Positions 53,431-62,028 of a stretch of DNA of 64,000 bases are shown piece by piece (position 1 is the stretch's first letter; each line of letters begins with the position of its first letter). The notes under the pieces were generated by a model. That model worked only from the letters and a program-made list of their open reading frames with translations, made no database searches and was not told the DNA's origin. This DNA is from Sinomonas sp. R1AF57 (GTDB lineage Bacteria; Actinomycetota; Actinomycetes; Actinomycetales; Micrococcaceae), in NCBI RefSeq assembly GCF_002224485.1, contig NZ_CP022463.1, positions 1,014,644-1,078,643 of the forward strand. Direction: 5' to 3'. The position numbers were made by a program, and so were the translations under genes.

Positions 53431-54645
53431 ATGCAGATGGTGACGACGACTTCACGGGGCCCACAGGAACGCGAGCAGAGCCTTCGGGCGCGGGAGGGAA
53501 CTCGGGGCGCTCCGCCCTCGTCACGGCTGGCTTCGCTTGACGGCCTGCGCGGCGTGGCCTCTCTGGTCGTCCTGGTCTGCCACACGCTGCTGACCGTCCC
53601 ACGGCTGGCCGAGACCGGCTTCCAGTCCGGCAGCGCAGCACCGGGCTCGTGGGAGTGGTGGCTCGTCACGACGCCCCTGCACGTGCTGTGGGAGGGCACC
53701 GGCGCGGTCTACCTCTTCTTCGTGCTCTCCGGCTTCGTTCTCACGCTGCCGTTCACGAGGCCTGCGGACCGGCTGCCGTCCTGGCGCTCGTACTACCCCA
53801 AGCGACTCGCCCGCCTCTACCTGCCCGTCTGGGCGGCCGTGGCGTTCGCCGCGGCGCTCTGGGCCGTCGTCCCGCGCCCCAAGACCGGAAGCGGCTGGAT
53901 CGACGCGATGGGGGCAGGGGTAACGCCCGAGCGGATCCTCGGCGATGCGACGCTCCTGTTCACGGACGGCCTCGTGGTCCCGCCCCTGTGGTCGCTGCGC
54001 TGGGAGATGTGGTTCTCGCTGCTGCTGCCCGCCTACGTGCTCGTCGCCGTCTCCCTGCACCGCGCCGCCCGTGCTCCCTGGATGCGCTGGGCCCAGTGGG
54101 CCGCCGCCGCCGCGCTGGTCGGCGTCGGGACCACCACCGTCAACGGGTTCGTCCGCGACCTGCCCCTGTTCCTCCTCGGAGCGCTGCTGGCCGCGCACCG
54201 CGAGGAGCTCGCGGCCACAGTGGCGCGCCTTCCCCGGTGGATGATGCCCACCGTCGCCGCCCTCGGCGTGGTCGGCCTGTGGCTGCCCTGGGTCGTGGGA
54301 TCCGGCTCGCCCGCCGCCCACATCTCGCTGTCGGCCGCCGCAGTGGCGCTCGTCGTCGTCGCACTCCACTGGCGCCCGGCGGTGCGGGCGCTCTCCGGCC
54401 GCGCCGCGGCCTGGCTCGGCGCGGTCTCCTTCAGCCTCTACCTCACGCACGAGCCGATCGTGGTGGCCGCGTACCACCTCATCGGTCCGCTCCTGCCCGC
54501 GCAGACGCCCATCGGCCCGGCCGCGCTGTGGGTCTCCATGCCGGTCGGCCTGGCCGTGTCCCTGGCCGTCGCCGCGGCGTTCCACTGGATGGTCGAACGC
54601 CCCAGCCACCGCGTCGCGCAGTGGCTGGGGCGCCGGTTCGCCTGA
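53431..54645 (+). CDS. Acyltransferase family 3 membrane protein (OafA/YrhL-like)
   Basis: This is a 404-residue membrane acyltransferase with about 10-11 helices. The family start LASLDGLRGVASLVVLVCH, where the His is the proposed catalytic residue, lies at about 33-51. YLFFVLSGFVLTLPF, SYYPKRLARLYLPVW and WSLRWEMWFSLLLP with a conserved Glu follow, and SFSLYLTHEPIV is the C-terminal family signature. Such enzymes O-acetylate surface polysaccharides. It diverges from nhaA across a 139-base, relatively AT-rich gap. ATG 53437 is an alternative start. The glycan target is unknown. Confidence 0.88.
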   Translation: MQMVTTTSRGPQEREQSLRAREGTRGAPPSSRLASLDGLRGVASLVVLVCHTLLTVPRLAETGFQSGSAAPGSWEWWLVTTPLHVLWEGTGAVYLFFVLSGFVLTLPFTRPADRLPSWRSYYPKRLARLYLPVWAAVAFAAALWAVVPRPKTGSGWIDAMGAGVTPERILGDATLLFTDGLVVPPLWSLRWEMWFSLLLPAYVLVAVSLHRAARAPWMRWAQWAAAAALVGVGTTTVNGFVRDLPLFLLGALLAAHREELAATVARLPRWMMPTVAALGVVGLWLPWVVGSGSPAAHISLSAAAVALVVVALHWRPAVRALSGRAAAWLGAVSFSLYLTHEPIVVAAYHLIGPLLPAQTPIGPAALWVSMPVGLAVSLAVAAAFHWMVERPSHRVAQWLGRRFA

Positions 54646-54654
54646 CGGCCGCTC

Positions 54655-54876
54655 CTAGGAGACGAGCGCCCTGACTCCCACGATCGCGACCGCGACCCCG
54701 AGGGTCACCGAGATCGCGACGAGGAACAGGTGGACGGTCAGGAACCGCGTCGGGCGGCCCTGCTCGTCACGTGCCCGCGGATCCTTCATGACCCGGCGGA
54801 GGAACTGCGGCCACACCACGAGGTTCCACACGCCGGCCACGATGAGCAGCCAGGACAGGGCGACGGGGAGCTGCAT
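54655..54876 (-). CDS. SCO4848-family small membrane protein
   Basis: This 73-residue protein has two membrane helices. QLPVALSWLLIVAGVWNLVV and PQFLRRVMKDPRARDEQG, then RPTRFLTVHLFLVAISVTLG, match an uncharacterised actinobacterial family (SCO4848 type). ATG 54876 overlaps the DUF2505 stop by one base (TGATG), so the two genes are coupled. A longer start at 54900 is possible but lacks support. Function is unknown. Confidence 0.75.
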   Translation of the reverse strand: MQLPVALSWLLIVAGVWNLVVWPQFLRRVMKDPRARDEQGRPTRFLTVHLFLVAISVTLGVAVAIVGVRALVS

Positions 54877-55379
54877 CAGACGGTCTCCCCGGCGAGCCAC
54901 GCCTCGGCCTGGGTCGCCTGGATGTTGAGGGCCTTGCCGACCATGGGCTCGGCGGCCGAGGCGATCTTGCCGCCCAGGAGCGGGACGGAGGAGCTCACGG
55001 TGCCGTTGAGCTCGACGCGGGTGGCCCCGCCCTCGGCGGCGAGGCGCTGGACGGCGGCCACGTCCACCGGGGCGCCGGCGACCTTGACGGTGATGTCCGC
55101 CTGGCGCGAGCCGTCGGCCTCGGGCGCCGCCCAGGTCTCGGTCTGCGTGACGTTGACGAACTCGCCGACGACCTTGCGGGCGATCTCAGGCAGGCGCTGG
55201 GTCGGGAGCTGGCGGACCACGGTGGCGGTGAAGGCGCCGGCAACGTCGCCGTCGAGCGTGAACGACTCGAGGCGGCCGCCCACGAGCTCGCTCACGTGGC
55301 GCTGGAATGCCTCGTCCGCGAACACGGCGGCGACGCGGTCGACGGGGTAGTTCAGGGTGGTGCTGGCTGAAAGTGCCAA
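54876..55379 (-). CDS. DUF2505 family protein (SRPBCC/START-like)
   Basis: This is a 167-residue soluble protein. ALSASTTLNYPVDRVAAVFA at the N-terminus is typical of START/SRPBCC ligand-binding folds, with FQRHVSELVGGRLESF and the C-terminal LNGTVSSSVPLLGGKIASAA, as in actinobacterial DUF2505 proteins. The start is a TTG with AGGAAGGA 6 bases upstream; there is no ATG in a suitable place. It precedes and is coupled with the SCO4848-like gene. The ligand is unknown. Confidence 0.8.
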   Translation of the reverse strand: MALSASTTLNYPVDRVAAVFADEAFQRHVSELVGGRLESFTLDGDVAGAFTATVVRQLPTQRLPEIARKVVGEFVNVTQTETWAAPEADGSRQADITVKVAGAPVDVAAVQRLAAEGGATRVELNGTVSSSVPLLGGKIASAAEPMVGKALNIQATQAEAWLAGETV

Positions 55380-55464
55380 GGTGGTCCTTCCTAGAGAGGC
55401 TGGGGGCCGACCGGGCGCTCGCGGCGCACCGGTCGCAGGGGCGCGAGGAGCGCCGAAGACCATC

Positions 55465-55971
55465 CTAGGGCCGTGCGGGAGTGCTGTCGGACCGCCCAGC
55501 GGGCCTCGGCGCCGTCGGCCTGCGGCGCACGACGGCGACCGTAGCCAGCGTGCCGAGCAGTGCCCCGATCGTGTTCGCGGCGATGTCCGCGAAGGACGCG
55601 GTCCGCTCGGCCAGGAACAGGAACTGCGCCGCTTCCGCCGCGCAGGACGCGGCGAACCCGCCCAGGACCGCGACCCACGCCCGGAACCCCAGCAGGACCG
55701 CGAACACGCCGAACGGGACGAAGAAGGCCACGTTCGCCAGCCACTCGAACTGCCCGTACCCGAACCAGCCCGGAACCCCGTGGCGGTGGAGCCAGCTGAA
55801 CATCCGGGCGAGGCTGCCCGCCGCCGGACGGTCCACGGGGGCGGGCCAGAGCACGACGGCGGCGACCCCGGCCAGGTACGCGAGGGCTCCGGCCCAGAGG
55901 GCGGCCCGACGGCGCGCGGCCCGGGCGCCGGGCCGGACGGGCCGGGAAGGAGTCGTCTCCACGCGTCCCAT
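55465..55971 (-). CDS. VanZ-like membrane protein (second)
   Basis: This 168-residue protein has four hydrophobic segments and the VanZ pattern: FEWLANVAFFVPFGVFAVLL, AVLGGFAASCAAEAAQFLFL with an acidic residue and Gln, and SFADIAANTIGALLGTLATV. It is similar in layout to the gene at 48642 but not identical. Both ends carry disordered charged extensions. It is 85 bases upstream of the DUF2505 gene on the same strand and diverges from mfd. Confidence 0.83.
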   Translation of the reverse strand: MGRVETTPSRPVRPGARAARRRAALWAGALAYLAGVAAVVLWPAPVDRPAAGSLARMFSWLHRHGVPGWFGYGQFEWLANVAFFVPFGVFAVLLGFRAWVAVLGGFAASCAAEAAQFLFLAERTASFADIAANTIGALLGTLATVAVVRRRPTAPRPAGRSDSTPARP

Positions 55972-56009
55972 GCTAGGCCGCCGGCCCTGCCATCGCCTGT
56001 GGAGTTGGC

Positions 56010-56047
56010 TAAGCTGGGAACACCCCCGGCCTCAGCGAGTGCCGGGG
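56010..56047 (+). promoter_or_regulatory. mfd: Candidate promoter and leader hairpin of mfd
   Basis: TAAGCT (56010-56015) could be a -10 box. CCCCGGC (56024-56030) pairs perfectly with GCCGGGG (56041-56047) over a 10-base loop and is followed by TTGTTGT, so the leader starts with a terminator-like hairpin 39 bases before the GTG. An attenuation role is speculative. Confidence 0.4.
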
Positions 56048-56086
56048 TTGTTGTGCTGTCCTGCTGTCTTCCGTGAGGAGCCCACC

Positions 56087-59000
56087 GTGACCGTCGACGT
56101 TCTGCGTCCCTCAGGCCTTGAGGGCCTGCCCGCCCTCGACGGGCTCCGCCGCGCCGTGGGCGAGGACGCAAGCCTCGCGCGGCTGCGGGAGTACGCCTCC
56201 AAGCCCGCCGCGCGGCGCAGCCAGGACCTCCAGGTGGCCGCACCGGCCGGCCTGCGACCGGTGATCGTCGCGGAGGTGCTGGAGAGCCTTCCGGAGGCGG
56301 GCGGCGTCGTGCTTGCCGTGACCGCTACCGAGCGGGAGGCGGAGGACCTCGTCGCAGCGCTCGGCGCGTACCTGCCGGTGGGCGCGGTCGCGCTGTTCCC
56401 GAGCTGGGAGACGCTCCCGCACGAGCGGCTCTCGCCGCGCTCGGACACCGTGGGCCGCCGCCTCGCCGTCCTGCGCGCGCTCTCGCACCCCGAGACGCAC
56501 GCTGGGCAGCCCCTGCGGGTCGTCGTCGCCCCCGTGCGCGCCGTCCTGCAGCCGCTCGTCGGAGGCCTGGGCGACCTCGCGCCCGTCTCCCTCGCGATAG
56601 GGCAGGACGCGCCGTTCGACGATGTGGTGCATGCGCTGGCGGACGCGGCCTATGCGCGGGTGGACATGGTCACCCGCCGCGGCGAGTTCGCCGTGCGCGG
56701 CGGCATCATCGACGTCTTCCCGCCCACCGAGGACCACCCGGTGCGCATCGAGTTCTTCGGCGACGAGGTCGAGCAGATGCGCTGGTTCGCCGTCGCCGAC
56801 CAGCGCTCGCTCACCGGGCCCGGCATCCACCACCCCACGTCCCTCTACGCCCCGCCGTGCCGCGAGCTGCTCATCAGCCCAGCCGTCATGAGCCGCGCGG
56901 CCCGGCTCAAGGACCGCCTGCCCGCCGCCGCCGAGATGCTCGAGAAGATCGCCGGCGGCATCGCGGTGGAGGGGATGGAGTCCCTCGCTCCGCTGCTCGT
57001 GGACCGCATGGTGCCGTTCATGGACGAGCTGCCCGAGGGCTCGCTCGCGCTCGTCATGGAGCCGGAGAGGGTCCGCGCCCGCGCGCACGACCTCGCCGCG
57101 ACCAACGAGGAGTTCCTCGCCGCGGCGTGGGCCACCGCGTCCGACGGCGGCGCCGCGCCCCTCGATGTCAGCCTCGCCGGCGGCGCGGGGTCGGGGGAGG
57201 ACGCGGAGCACGCCGGGCGGCTCGAGGACGCCTCGTTCCGCACGCTCGCCCAGACCCGCGCCGACGCGCAGGGCCACGGGGTCTCGTGGTGGTCCATCAC
57301 CTCGCTGGGCGTCGACGAGGAGACGGTGCTCGACGTCGACGTGGTCACGATCGCCGCGCGGGAGCCCCGCGGGTATCAGGGGGACGTGGCCGAGATGATG
57401 GAGTTCATCGGCTCCCGGGTGCGCGACGAGTGGCGGATCGTCGTCGCGACCGACGGCCCCGGCCCCGCACAGCGCCTCGCCGAGCTCTTCCACGACGCCG
57501 GCATCCCGTGCAGCCGAGTGGAGGGCCTCGACCGTGGGCCCGAGCCGGGCATCATCGAGATCACCAAGGCCCCCACGGGCAAGGGATTCGTCCTCGACGG
57601 GCTCAAGCTCGGGCTGCTCACCGAGGCGGACCTTCTCGGCCGCGCGAGCGCGGCCGGCACCCGCGACATGCGGAAGATGCCCTCGCGGCGGCGCAACGCC
57701 GTCGACCCCCTCTCGCTCCACGCCGGGGACTTCGTGGTGCACGAGCAGCACGGGATCGGGAAGTTCGTGGAGCTCGTGCAGCGCAAGGTGTCCGGCGGCG
57801 CGCCCGGCGCGGCCCCGACGCGCGAGTACATGGTCCTCGAGTACGCGCCGGCCAAGCGCGGCGCCCCGGGGGACCGGCTCTTCGTGCCGACGGACCAGCT
57901 CGACCAGGTGACCCGCTACGTGGGCGGGGACGCGCCGTCGCTCTCCAAGATGGGCGGGGCGGACTGGGCCGCGACCAAGTCCAAGGCCAAGAAGGCGGTC
58001 AAGGAGATCGCGGGGGAGCTCATCCGCCTGTACTCCGCCCGGATGGCCTCGCGGGGCCACGCGTTCGGGCCGGACACGCCGTGGCAGCGCGAGCTCGAGG
58101 AGGCCTTCCCGTACATCGAGACGCCGGACCAGCTCACCACCATCAACGAGGTCAAGGCGGACATGGAGCGCGAGGTGCCCATGGACCGGCTCGTCTCGGG
58201 TGACGTGGGCTACGGCAAGACCGAGATCGCCGTCCGCGCCGCCTTCAAGGCCGTGCAGGACGGCAAGCAGGTGGGCGTGCTCGTGCCGACCACGCTCCTC
58301 GCCCAGCAGCACTTCGAGACGTTCTCCGAGCGGTTCTCCGGCTTCCCGGTGCGGGTGCGGGCGCTGTCCCGGTTCCAGACGGCCGCCGAGGCGAAGGAGA
58401 CGCTGGAGGGGATCAAGAACGGATCGGTCGATGTCGTGATCGGCACGCACCGGCTCCTGTCGAAGGAGGTCGAGTTCAAGGACCTCGGACTCGTCATCAT
58501 CGACGAGGAGCAGCGCTTCGGCGTGGAGCACAAGGAGGCGCTCAAGAAGATGCGCACCAACGTGGACGTCCTCGCGATGTCCGCCACGCCGATCCCGCGC
58601 ACGCTCGAGATGTCGCTCACGGGCATCCGCGAGACGTCCACGCTCGCGACCCCACCCGAGGAACGGCACCCCGTGCTCACCTACGTGGGCCCGTACACGG
58701 ACAAGCAGGTCTCCGCCGCGATCCGGCGCGAGCTCATGCGCGAGGGGCAGGTCTTCTTCGTGCACAACCGCGTGTCCTCCATCGAGAAGCAGGCCGCGGC
58801 GATCCGGGAGCTCGTCCCCGAGGCCCGGGTCGAGGTGGCGCACGGGCAGATGTCCGAGTCCCGGCTCGAGAAGATCATCGTGGACTTCTGGGAGAAGCGC
58901 TTCGACGTGCTCGTGTGCACCACGATCATCGAGACCGGTCTGGACATCTCCAACGCCAACACGCTCATCATCGACCGGGCCGACTCCTACGGACTCTCGC

Positions 59001-59755
59001 AGCTGCACCAGCTGCGCGGGCGGGTGGGCCGCGGGCGCGAGCGCGCCTACGCCTACTTCCTGTACCCGTCCGAGAAGCCGCTCGGCGAGGTCGCGCTCGA
59101 GCGGCTCAAGGCCGTCGCAGCGCACAACGAGCTCGGCGCAGGCATGCAGCTGGCCATGAAGGACCTCGAGATCCGCGGCGCCGGCAATCTGCTCGGCGGC
59201 GAGCAGTCGGGCCACATCCAGGGCGTCGGGTTCGACCTCTACATCCGCCTCGTGGGGGAGGCCGTGGCCGACTACCGCGGCGAGGGGGAGGAGAAGGTGG
59301 CCGAGATGAAGATCGAGCTGCCCGTCAACGCCCACCTCCCGCACGACTACGTGCCGGGGGAGCGGCTCCGGCTCGAGGCGTACCGCAAGCTCGCCGCCGC
59401 CAACGACGACGCCGCGATCGCCGAGGTCATGGAGGAGCTCACCGACCGCTACGGCGAACCGCCCGCGCCCGTGGCCAACCTGGCAGCGGTTGCGCGCTTC
59501 CGGGTGCGGGCCCGCGCGGCCGGGCTCACCGACGTCGCCCTCCAGGGGAACATGGTGCGGTTCGCGCCCGCGGACCTGCCCGAGTCAAAGCAGATGCGGC
59601 TCACGCGCATGTACAAGGGGGCCCAGTACAAGCCGGCGCTCAACGCGGTGCTCATCCCGAAGCCCAAGACCGCCCCCATCGGCGGGCACGACCTCGCCGA
59701 CGGCGAGATCCTCGACTGGGCCGACCAGGTGGTGCAGGCGATCTTCACCCCCTGA
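56087..59755 (+). CDS. mfd: Transcription-repair coupling factor Mfd
   Basis: This 1222-residue DNA translocase removes stalled RNA polymerase and recruits UvrA. The N-terminal UvrB-like domain contains FPSWETLPHERLSPRSDTVG and GGIIDVFPPTEDHPVRIEFFG. The RNA polymerase-interaction domain begins at GDFVVHEQHGIGKFV. The helicase core has SGDVGYGKTEIAVRAAF (Walker A), IIDEEQRFGVEHKE (DEEQ box), SATPIPRTLEMS, HNRVSSIE, and the RGRVGRGRERAYAY motif; the TRG region and C-terminal domain (EVMEELTDRYGEPP) follow. The GTG at 56087 has GAGGAG 6 bases upstream. A longer in-frame reading upstream is rejected. Confidence 0.97.
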   Translation: MTVDVLRPSGLEGLPALDGLRRAVGEDASLARLREYASKPAARRSQDLQVAAPAGLRPVIVAEVLESLPEAGGVVLAVTATEREAEDLVAALGAYLPVGAVALFPSWETLPHERLSPRSDTVGRRLAVLRALSHPETHAGQPLRVVVAPVRAVLQPLVGGLGDLAPVSLAIGQDAPFDDVVHALADAAYARVDMVTRRGEFAVRGGIIDVFPPTEDHPVRIEFFGDEVEQMRWFAVADQRSLTGPGIHHPTSLYAPPCRELLISPAVMSRAARLKDRLPAAAEMLEKIAGGIAVEGMESLAPLLVDRMVPFMDELPEGSLALVMEPERVRARAHDLAATNEEFLAAAWATASDGGAAPLDVSLAGGAGSGEDAEHAGRLEDASFRTLAQTRADAQGHGVSWWSITSLGVDEETVLDVDVVTIAAREPRGYQGDVAEMMEFIGSRVRDEWRIVVATDGPGPAQRLAELFHDAGIPCSRVEGLDRGPEPGIIEITKAPTGKGFVLDGLKLGLLTEADLLGRASAAGTRDMRKMPSRRRNAVDPLSLHAGDFVVHEQHGIGKFVELVQRKVSGGAPGAAPTREYMVLEYAPAKRGAPGDRLFVPTDQLDQVTRYVGGDAPSLSKMGGADWAATKSKAKKAVKEIAGELIRLYSARMASRGHAFGPDTPWQRELEEAFPYIETPDQLTTINEVKADMEREVPMDRLVSGDVGYGKTEIAVRAAFKAVQDGKQVGVLVPTTLLAQQHFETFSERFSGFPVRVRALSRFQTAAEAKETLEGIKNGSVDVVIGTHRLLSKEVEFKDLGLVIIDEEQRFGVEHKEALKKMRTNVDVLAMSATPIPRTLEMSLTGIRETSTLATPPEERHPVLTYVGPYTDKQVSAAIRRELMREGQVFFVHNRVSSIEKQAAAIRELVPEARVEVAHGQMSESRLEKIIVDFWEKRFDVLVCTTIIETGLDISNANTLIIDRADSYGLSQLHQLRGRVGRGRERAYAYFLYPSEKPLGEVALERLKAVAAHNELGAGMQLAMKDLEIRGAGNLLGGEQSGHIQGVGFDLYIRLVGEAVADYRGEGEEKVAEMKIELPVNAHLPHDYVPGERLRLEAYRKLAAANDDAAIAEVMEELTDRYGEPPAPVANLAAVARFRVRARAAGLTDVALQGNMVRFAPADLPESKQMRLTRMYKGAQYKPALNAVLIPKPKTAPIGGHDLADGEILDWADQVVQAIFTP

Positions 59756-59760
59756 CCCTC

Positions 59761-59832
59761 TCGGGTACGCCAAACCCGCCCTCACACCGTCTCGGGTACG
59801 CGAAATCGTGGTGAATTGCGTCTCGGGTACGC
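59761..59832 (+). repeat. Three copies of TCGGGTACGC after mfd
   Basis: TCGGGTACGC occurs at 59761-59770, 59792-59801 and 59823-59832, each within a CTCGGGTACGCSAAA context; the second and third share the longer GTCTCGGGTACGCGAAATC. The spacing is 31 bases each time. More copies lie beyond the nuclease-like gene. Confidence 0.85.
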
Positions 59833-59868
59833 GAAATCTCAACATTCGCTGCCGAGGGACTCAGGGGT

Positions 59869-60822
59869 TCAGCCCCTGTAGCCGTGGGCCCGAAGGGCCT
59901 CGCGGACCTTCGCGACGACGTACGCCTCGCCCTTGGCCATGTCCTCCTTGGTGATCTTCACCTGGAGCCACCCCGCCGCGCGCGTGCGCCGGTCACGGAC
60001 CGCATCGAAGGCCTTCTGCTGATCGGTCAGGTGGTGCTCGCCCTCGTACTCGACCGAGACACGGAACTTCGGGTTCCCCAGATCGACCCAGAGGGTCACG
60101 CCCCAGGGGTCGGTCACCGGGCAGTTGGGGATGAACAGCGGAAGCCCGGCCCGCTCGAGCATCTGGCGCAGGTAGGACTCCTGGGGCGAGTCGACACCGA
60201 CGGCCAGGAGCTCGAGCGCCACACGCGCCCGCCCGAGCCCGACCACGCGATGCCGGCTCTCCACGAACGAGCGGAGATCGGCAAGAGGCACGACTGCGGT
60301 CCGGGGGTAGTAGGCGCGCTCGTGCTCCGAGACGAGGTACTCGCCGGCAGCAATGACGTCGTCCATGGTCAGGCGCCGGACTGAGCAGAGGTCCAGCCAC
60401 GTCCTGGACGGAGTCGTGATGCGGGTTCCCTCCAGCGACATGACCTCGTCGTCCTTCAGCCGCAGACGGTGCCCTCGGACTTCGGCGCGCCGGGGCTGGC
60501 CCAGGCGTTCGTGCTTCGGGTCGTCGGGCGTGCCCGCCCGCGAAAGGTCCAGGAGCGTCGCGTCCTGCGCCCATGCCGGGAGCGGGATCCTGTGCGCCAT
60601 CGCGGCGCTGAGGTGAGTGAGCGCCGTCGTGCGGTGGAGCGCGGTGTACGGCCTTGCCCGCTGGAGGAGGGTCTGCCGGGCTAGCTCTGGGGTGCGGATG
60701 CCGCAGCTCGGCATGAACAGGTCATCCGCGCTCAGCCTTCGCCTGTCGACGCCGAGGCGGAGCGCCTCGTCCGCCGTGAACGAAGCGGCGGCCAAGGACG
60801 GCGGCAGGGGCTCACGAGGCAT
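59869..60822 (-). CDS. Nuclease-like protein (DUF559/PD-(D/E)XK-like) of unknown function
   Basis: This is a 317-residue soluble protein. The N-terminal part resembles AbiEi-type antitoxin helical regions (LTHLSAAMAHRIPLP, TTPSRTWLDLC). The C-terminal part has SPQESYLRQMLERAGLPLF, VTLWVDLGNPKFRVSVEYEG, EHHLTDQQKAFDAVRDRRT and GWLQVKITKEDM, which fits the restriction-endonuclease-like fold of DUF559 proteins; D, E and K positions are plausible catalytic residues. Such genes are common as solitary copies in actinobacteria. It is enclosed on both sides by copies of the TCGGGTACGC repeat. The activity and partner are unknown. Confidence 0.7.
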   Translation of the reverse strand: MPREPLPPSLAAASFTADEALRLGVDRRRLSADDLFMPSCGIRTPELARQTLLQRARPYTALHRTTALTHLSAAMAHRIPLPAWAQDATLLDLSRAGTPDDPKHERLGQPRRAEVRGHRLRLKDDEVMSLEGTRITTPSRTWLDLCSVRRLTMDDVIAAGEYLVSEHERAYYPRTAVVPLADLRSFVESRHRVVGLGRARVALELLAVGVDSPQESYLRQMLERAGLPLFIPNCPVTDPWGVTLWVDLGNPKFRVSVEYEGEHHLTDQQKAFDAVRDRRTRAAGWLQVKITKEDMAKGEAYVVAKVREALRAHGYRG

Positions 60823-60881
60823 GGGCTCATTGAGCCACAGACGCCCGCACGGCCGCCGAGGTTATCCACAGGACGCGCATT

Positions 60882-60999
60882 TCGGGTACGCGAACGCAAG
60901 GTGCAATCGATGGAGAGATGCGAAATGCCCGACCGGTCATGGCCCGGCCGGGCATTTCGCGTACCCGAGACGCCGTGGGTGGGGGTCTGGTGTACCCGA
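60882..60999 (+). repeat. Further TCGGGTACGC copies, two inverted, around a hairpin
   Basis: A direct copy TCGGGTACGC is at 60882-60891, an inverted copy GCGTACCCGA at 60959-60968 and an inverted variant GTGTACCCGA at 60990-60999. Four direct and two inverted copies, three on each side, thus enclose the nuclease-like gene. Confidence 0.8.
60920..60960. repeat. Long perfect hairpin beside the nuclease-like gene
   Basis: GCGAAATGCCCG (60920-60931) pairs perfectly with CGGGCATTTCGC (60949-60960). After one mismatch four inner pairs extend the stem, leaving the loop TCATGGC. The outer arm runs directly into an inverted TCGGGTACGC copy. It could act as a REP-like palindrome or a bidirectional terminator. 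Confidence 0.8.
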
Positions 61000-61003
61000 G
61001 AGG

Positions 61004-61231
61004 TCAGCGGTGGTCTCCGCCGGCGTCGGAGCGGCCGAGGAACGTCATCGGGATGAAGTACGCGAGGGCGAAGAGCAGGATCAGCGCCGCCATGGGCCAC
61101 ACGCTGGTGAAGTCGAGGAACTGGACGAGGTAGAGGCCGACGAGGAACACGACCATGAGGACCGCGAAGATCACGATGCTCCCGCCCATGGTGTTCTCGT
61201 TCTCGAGCGGGCGCTTCTTCGACTCGTCCAT
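61004..61231 (-). CDS. Small two-helix membrane protein
   Basis: This 75-residue protein has a polar start (MDESKKRPLENENTMGGS), then two helices (IVIFAVLMVVFLVGLYLV and WPMAALILLFALAYFIPM), and a short charged end. ATG 61231 follows GAGGGAGAG. It lies 22 bases after deoC on the same strand, so it is probably cotranscribed. I do not recognise a named family. Confidence 0.65.
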   Translation of the reverse strand: MDESKKRPLENENTMGGSIVIFAVLMVVFLVGLYLVQFLDFTSVWPMAALILLFALAYFIPMTFLGRSDAGGDHR

Positions 61232-61253
61232 CTTCTCTCCCTCTTCGGTGCGA

Positions 61254-61949
61254 CTAGTAGCCCCCGGCGGCTGGCTGGCCGGAGACGATGGCCACGCCGG
61301 AGCTGGCTCCGATCCTCGTGGCACCAGCAGCAATCATAGCCCGAGCATCGTCGGCGGTTCGCACACCGCCGGACGCCTTGACACCGAGGTCGGGACCCAC
61401 CGTGGCGCGCATGAGCCTGACGTCCTCGACCGTCGCGCCGCCGCCGTTGAAGCCCGTGGACGTCTTCACGAAGTCCGCCCCCGCCTCCACTGCCGCCTCG
61501 CACGCGAGCACCTTCTGCTCGTCCGTGAGCAGCGAGGTCTCGATGATCACCTTCAGGATCGACGAGCTTCCGTGCACGGCCTCCGCGACGGCCTGGATGT
61601 CCTCGACGAGGGCGCCGCGGTCATTGGCCCGGGCGGCGGCGATGTTGATCACCATGTCGACCTCGTCCGCGCCGTCCAGCGTCGCACCGCGGGCCTCGAA
61701 GACCTTCACGTCGGTCGGGGTCGCCCCGAGCGGGAAGCCCGCCACGGCGCACGTGAGCACGCCTGAGCCCCTCAGGGCCTTCGTCGCCGTCTTGACCCAG
61801 ACCGGATTCACGCACACCGACTTGAAGCCGAACTGCACGGCCTCGCTGCACAGCTTCAGGATGTCGGCCTCGCTCGCCTCCGGCTTCAGGAGGGTGTGGT
61901 CGATGTAGCCGGCGAGGTCCGCGGGGCTCAGCTCAGGCTCGGAAGACAC
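61254..61949 (-). CDS. deoC: Deoxyribose-phosphate aldolase
   Basis: It cleaves 2-deoxyribose-5-phosphate to glyceraldehyde-3-phosphate and acetaldehyde in deoxynucleoside breakdown. It has 231 residues, normal length. [19 protein letters not shown] opens the barrel, [10 protein letters not shown] and [13 protein letters not shown] follow, [14 protein letters not shown] holds a conserved Glu, [14 protein letters not shown] carries the Schiff-base Lys and [14 protein letters not shown] the second Lys. The GTG at 61949 has AAAGGA 9 bases upstream; a longer reading to 62009 lacks support. Confidence 0.95.
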   Translation of the reverse strand: MSSEPELSPADLAGYIDHTLLKPEASEADILKLCSEAVQFGFKSVCVNPVWVKTATKALRGSGVLTCAVAGFPLGATPTDVKVFEARGATLDGADEVDMVINIAAARANDRGALVEDIQAVAEAVHGSSSILKVIIETSLLTDEQKVLACEAAVEAGADFVKTSTGFNGGGATVEDVRLMRATVGPDLGVKASGGVRTADDARAMIAAGATRIGASSGVAIVSGQPAAGGY

Positions 61950-62028
61950 GTCAGCGTCCTTTCCGTCGGGGTCGTACAGGGCGTACCGGTGCACCCCATA
62001 CTGGCACACCGCGCCCCGCGCCGAACCC

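Noticed and set aside
55481-56086. N-terminal extension of mfd by about 200 codons
   Set aside because: It runs antisense through the VanZ-like gene, and the GTG at 56087 has a GAGGAG site and a normal Mfd N-terminus.
56111-59344. Open frame of about 1077 codons antisense to mfd
   Set aside because: It is a by-product of high GC third positions in mfd. The sequence is low-complexity Arg/Gly/Leu/Asp and matches no family, while mfd has all its motifs.
59761-60999. CRISPR array made of the TCGGGTACGC repeats
   Set aside because: Repeats are too short, some are inverted, spacing is irregular between clusters and no cas gene is near.
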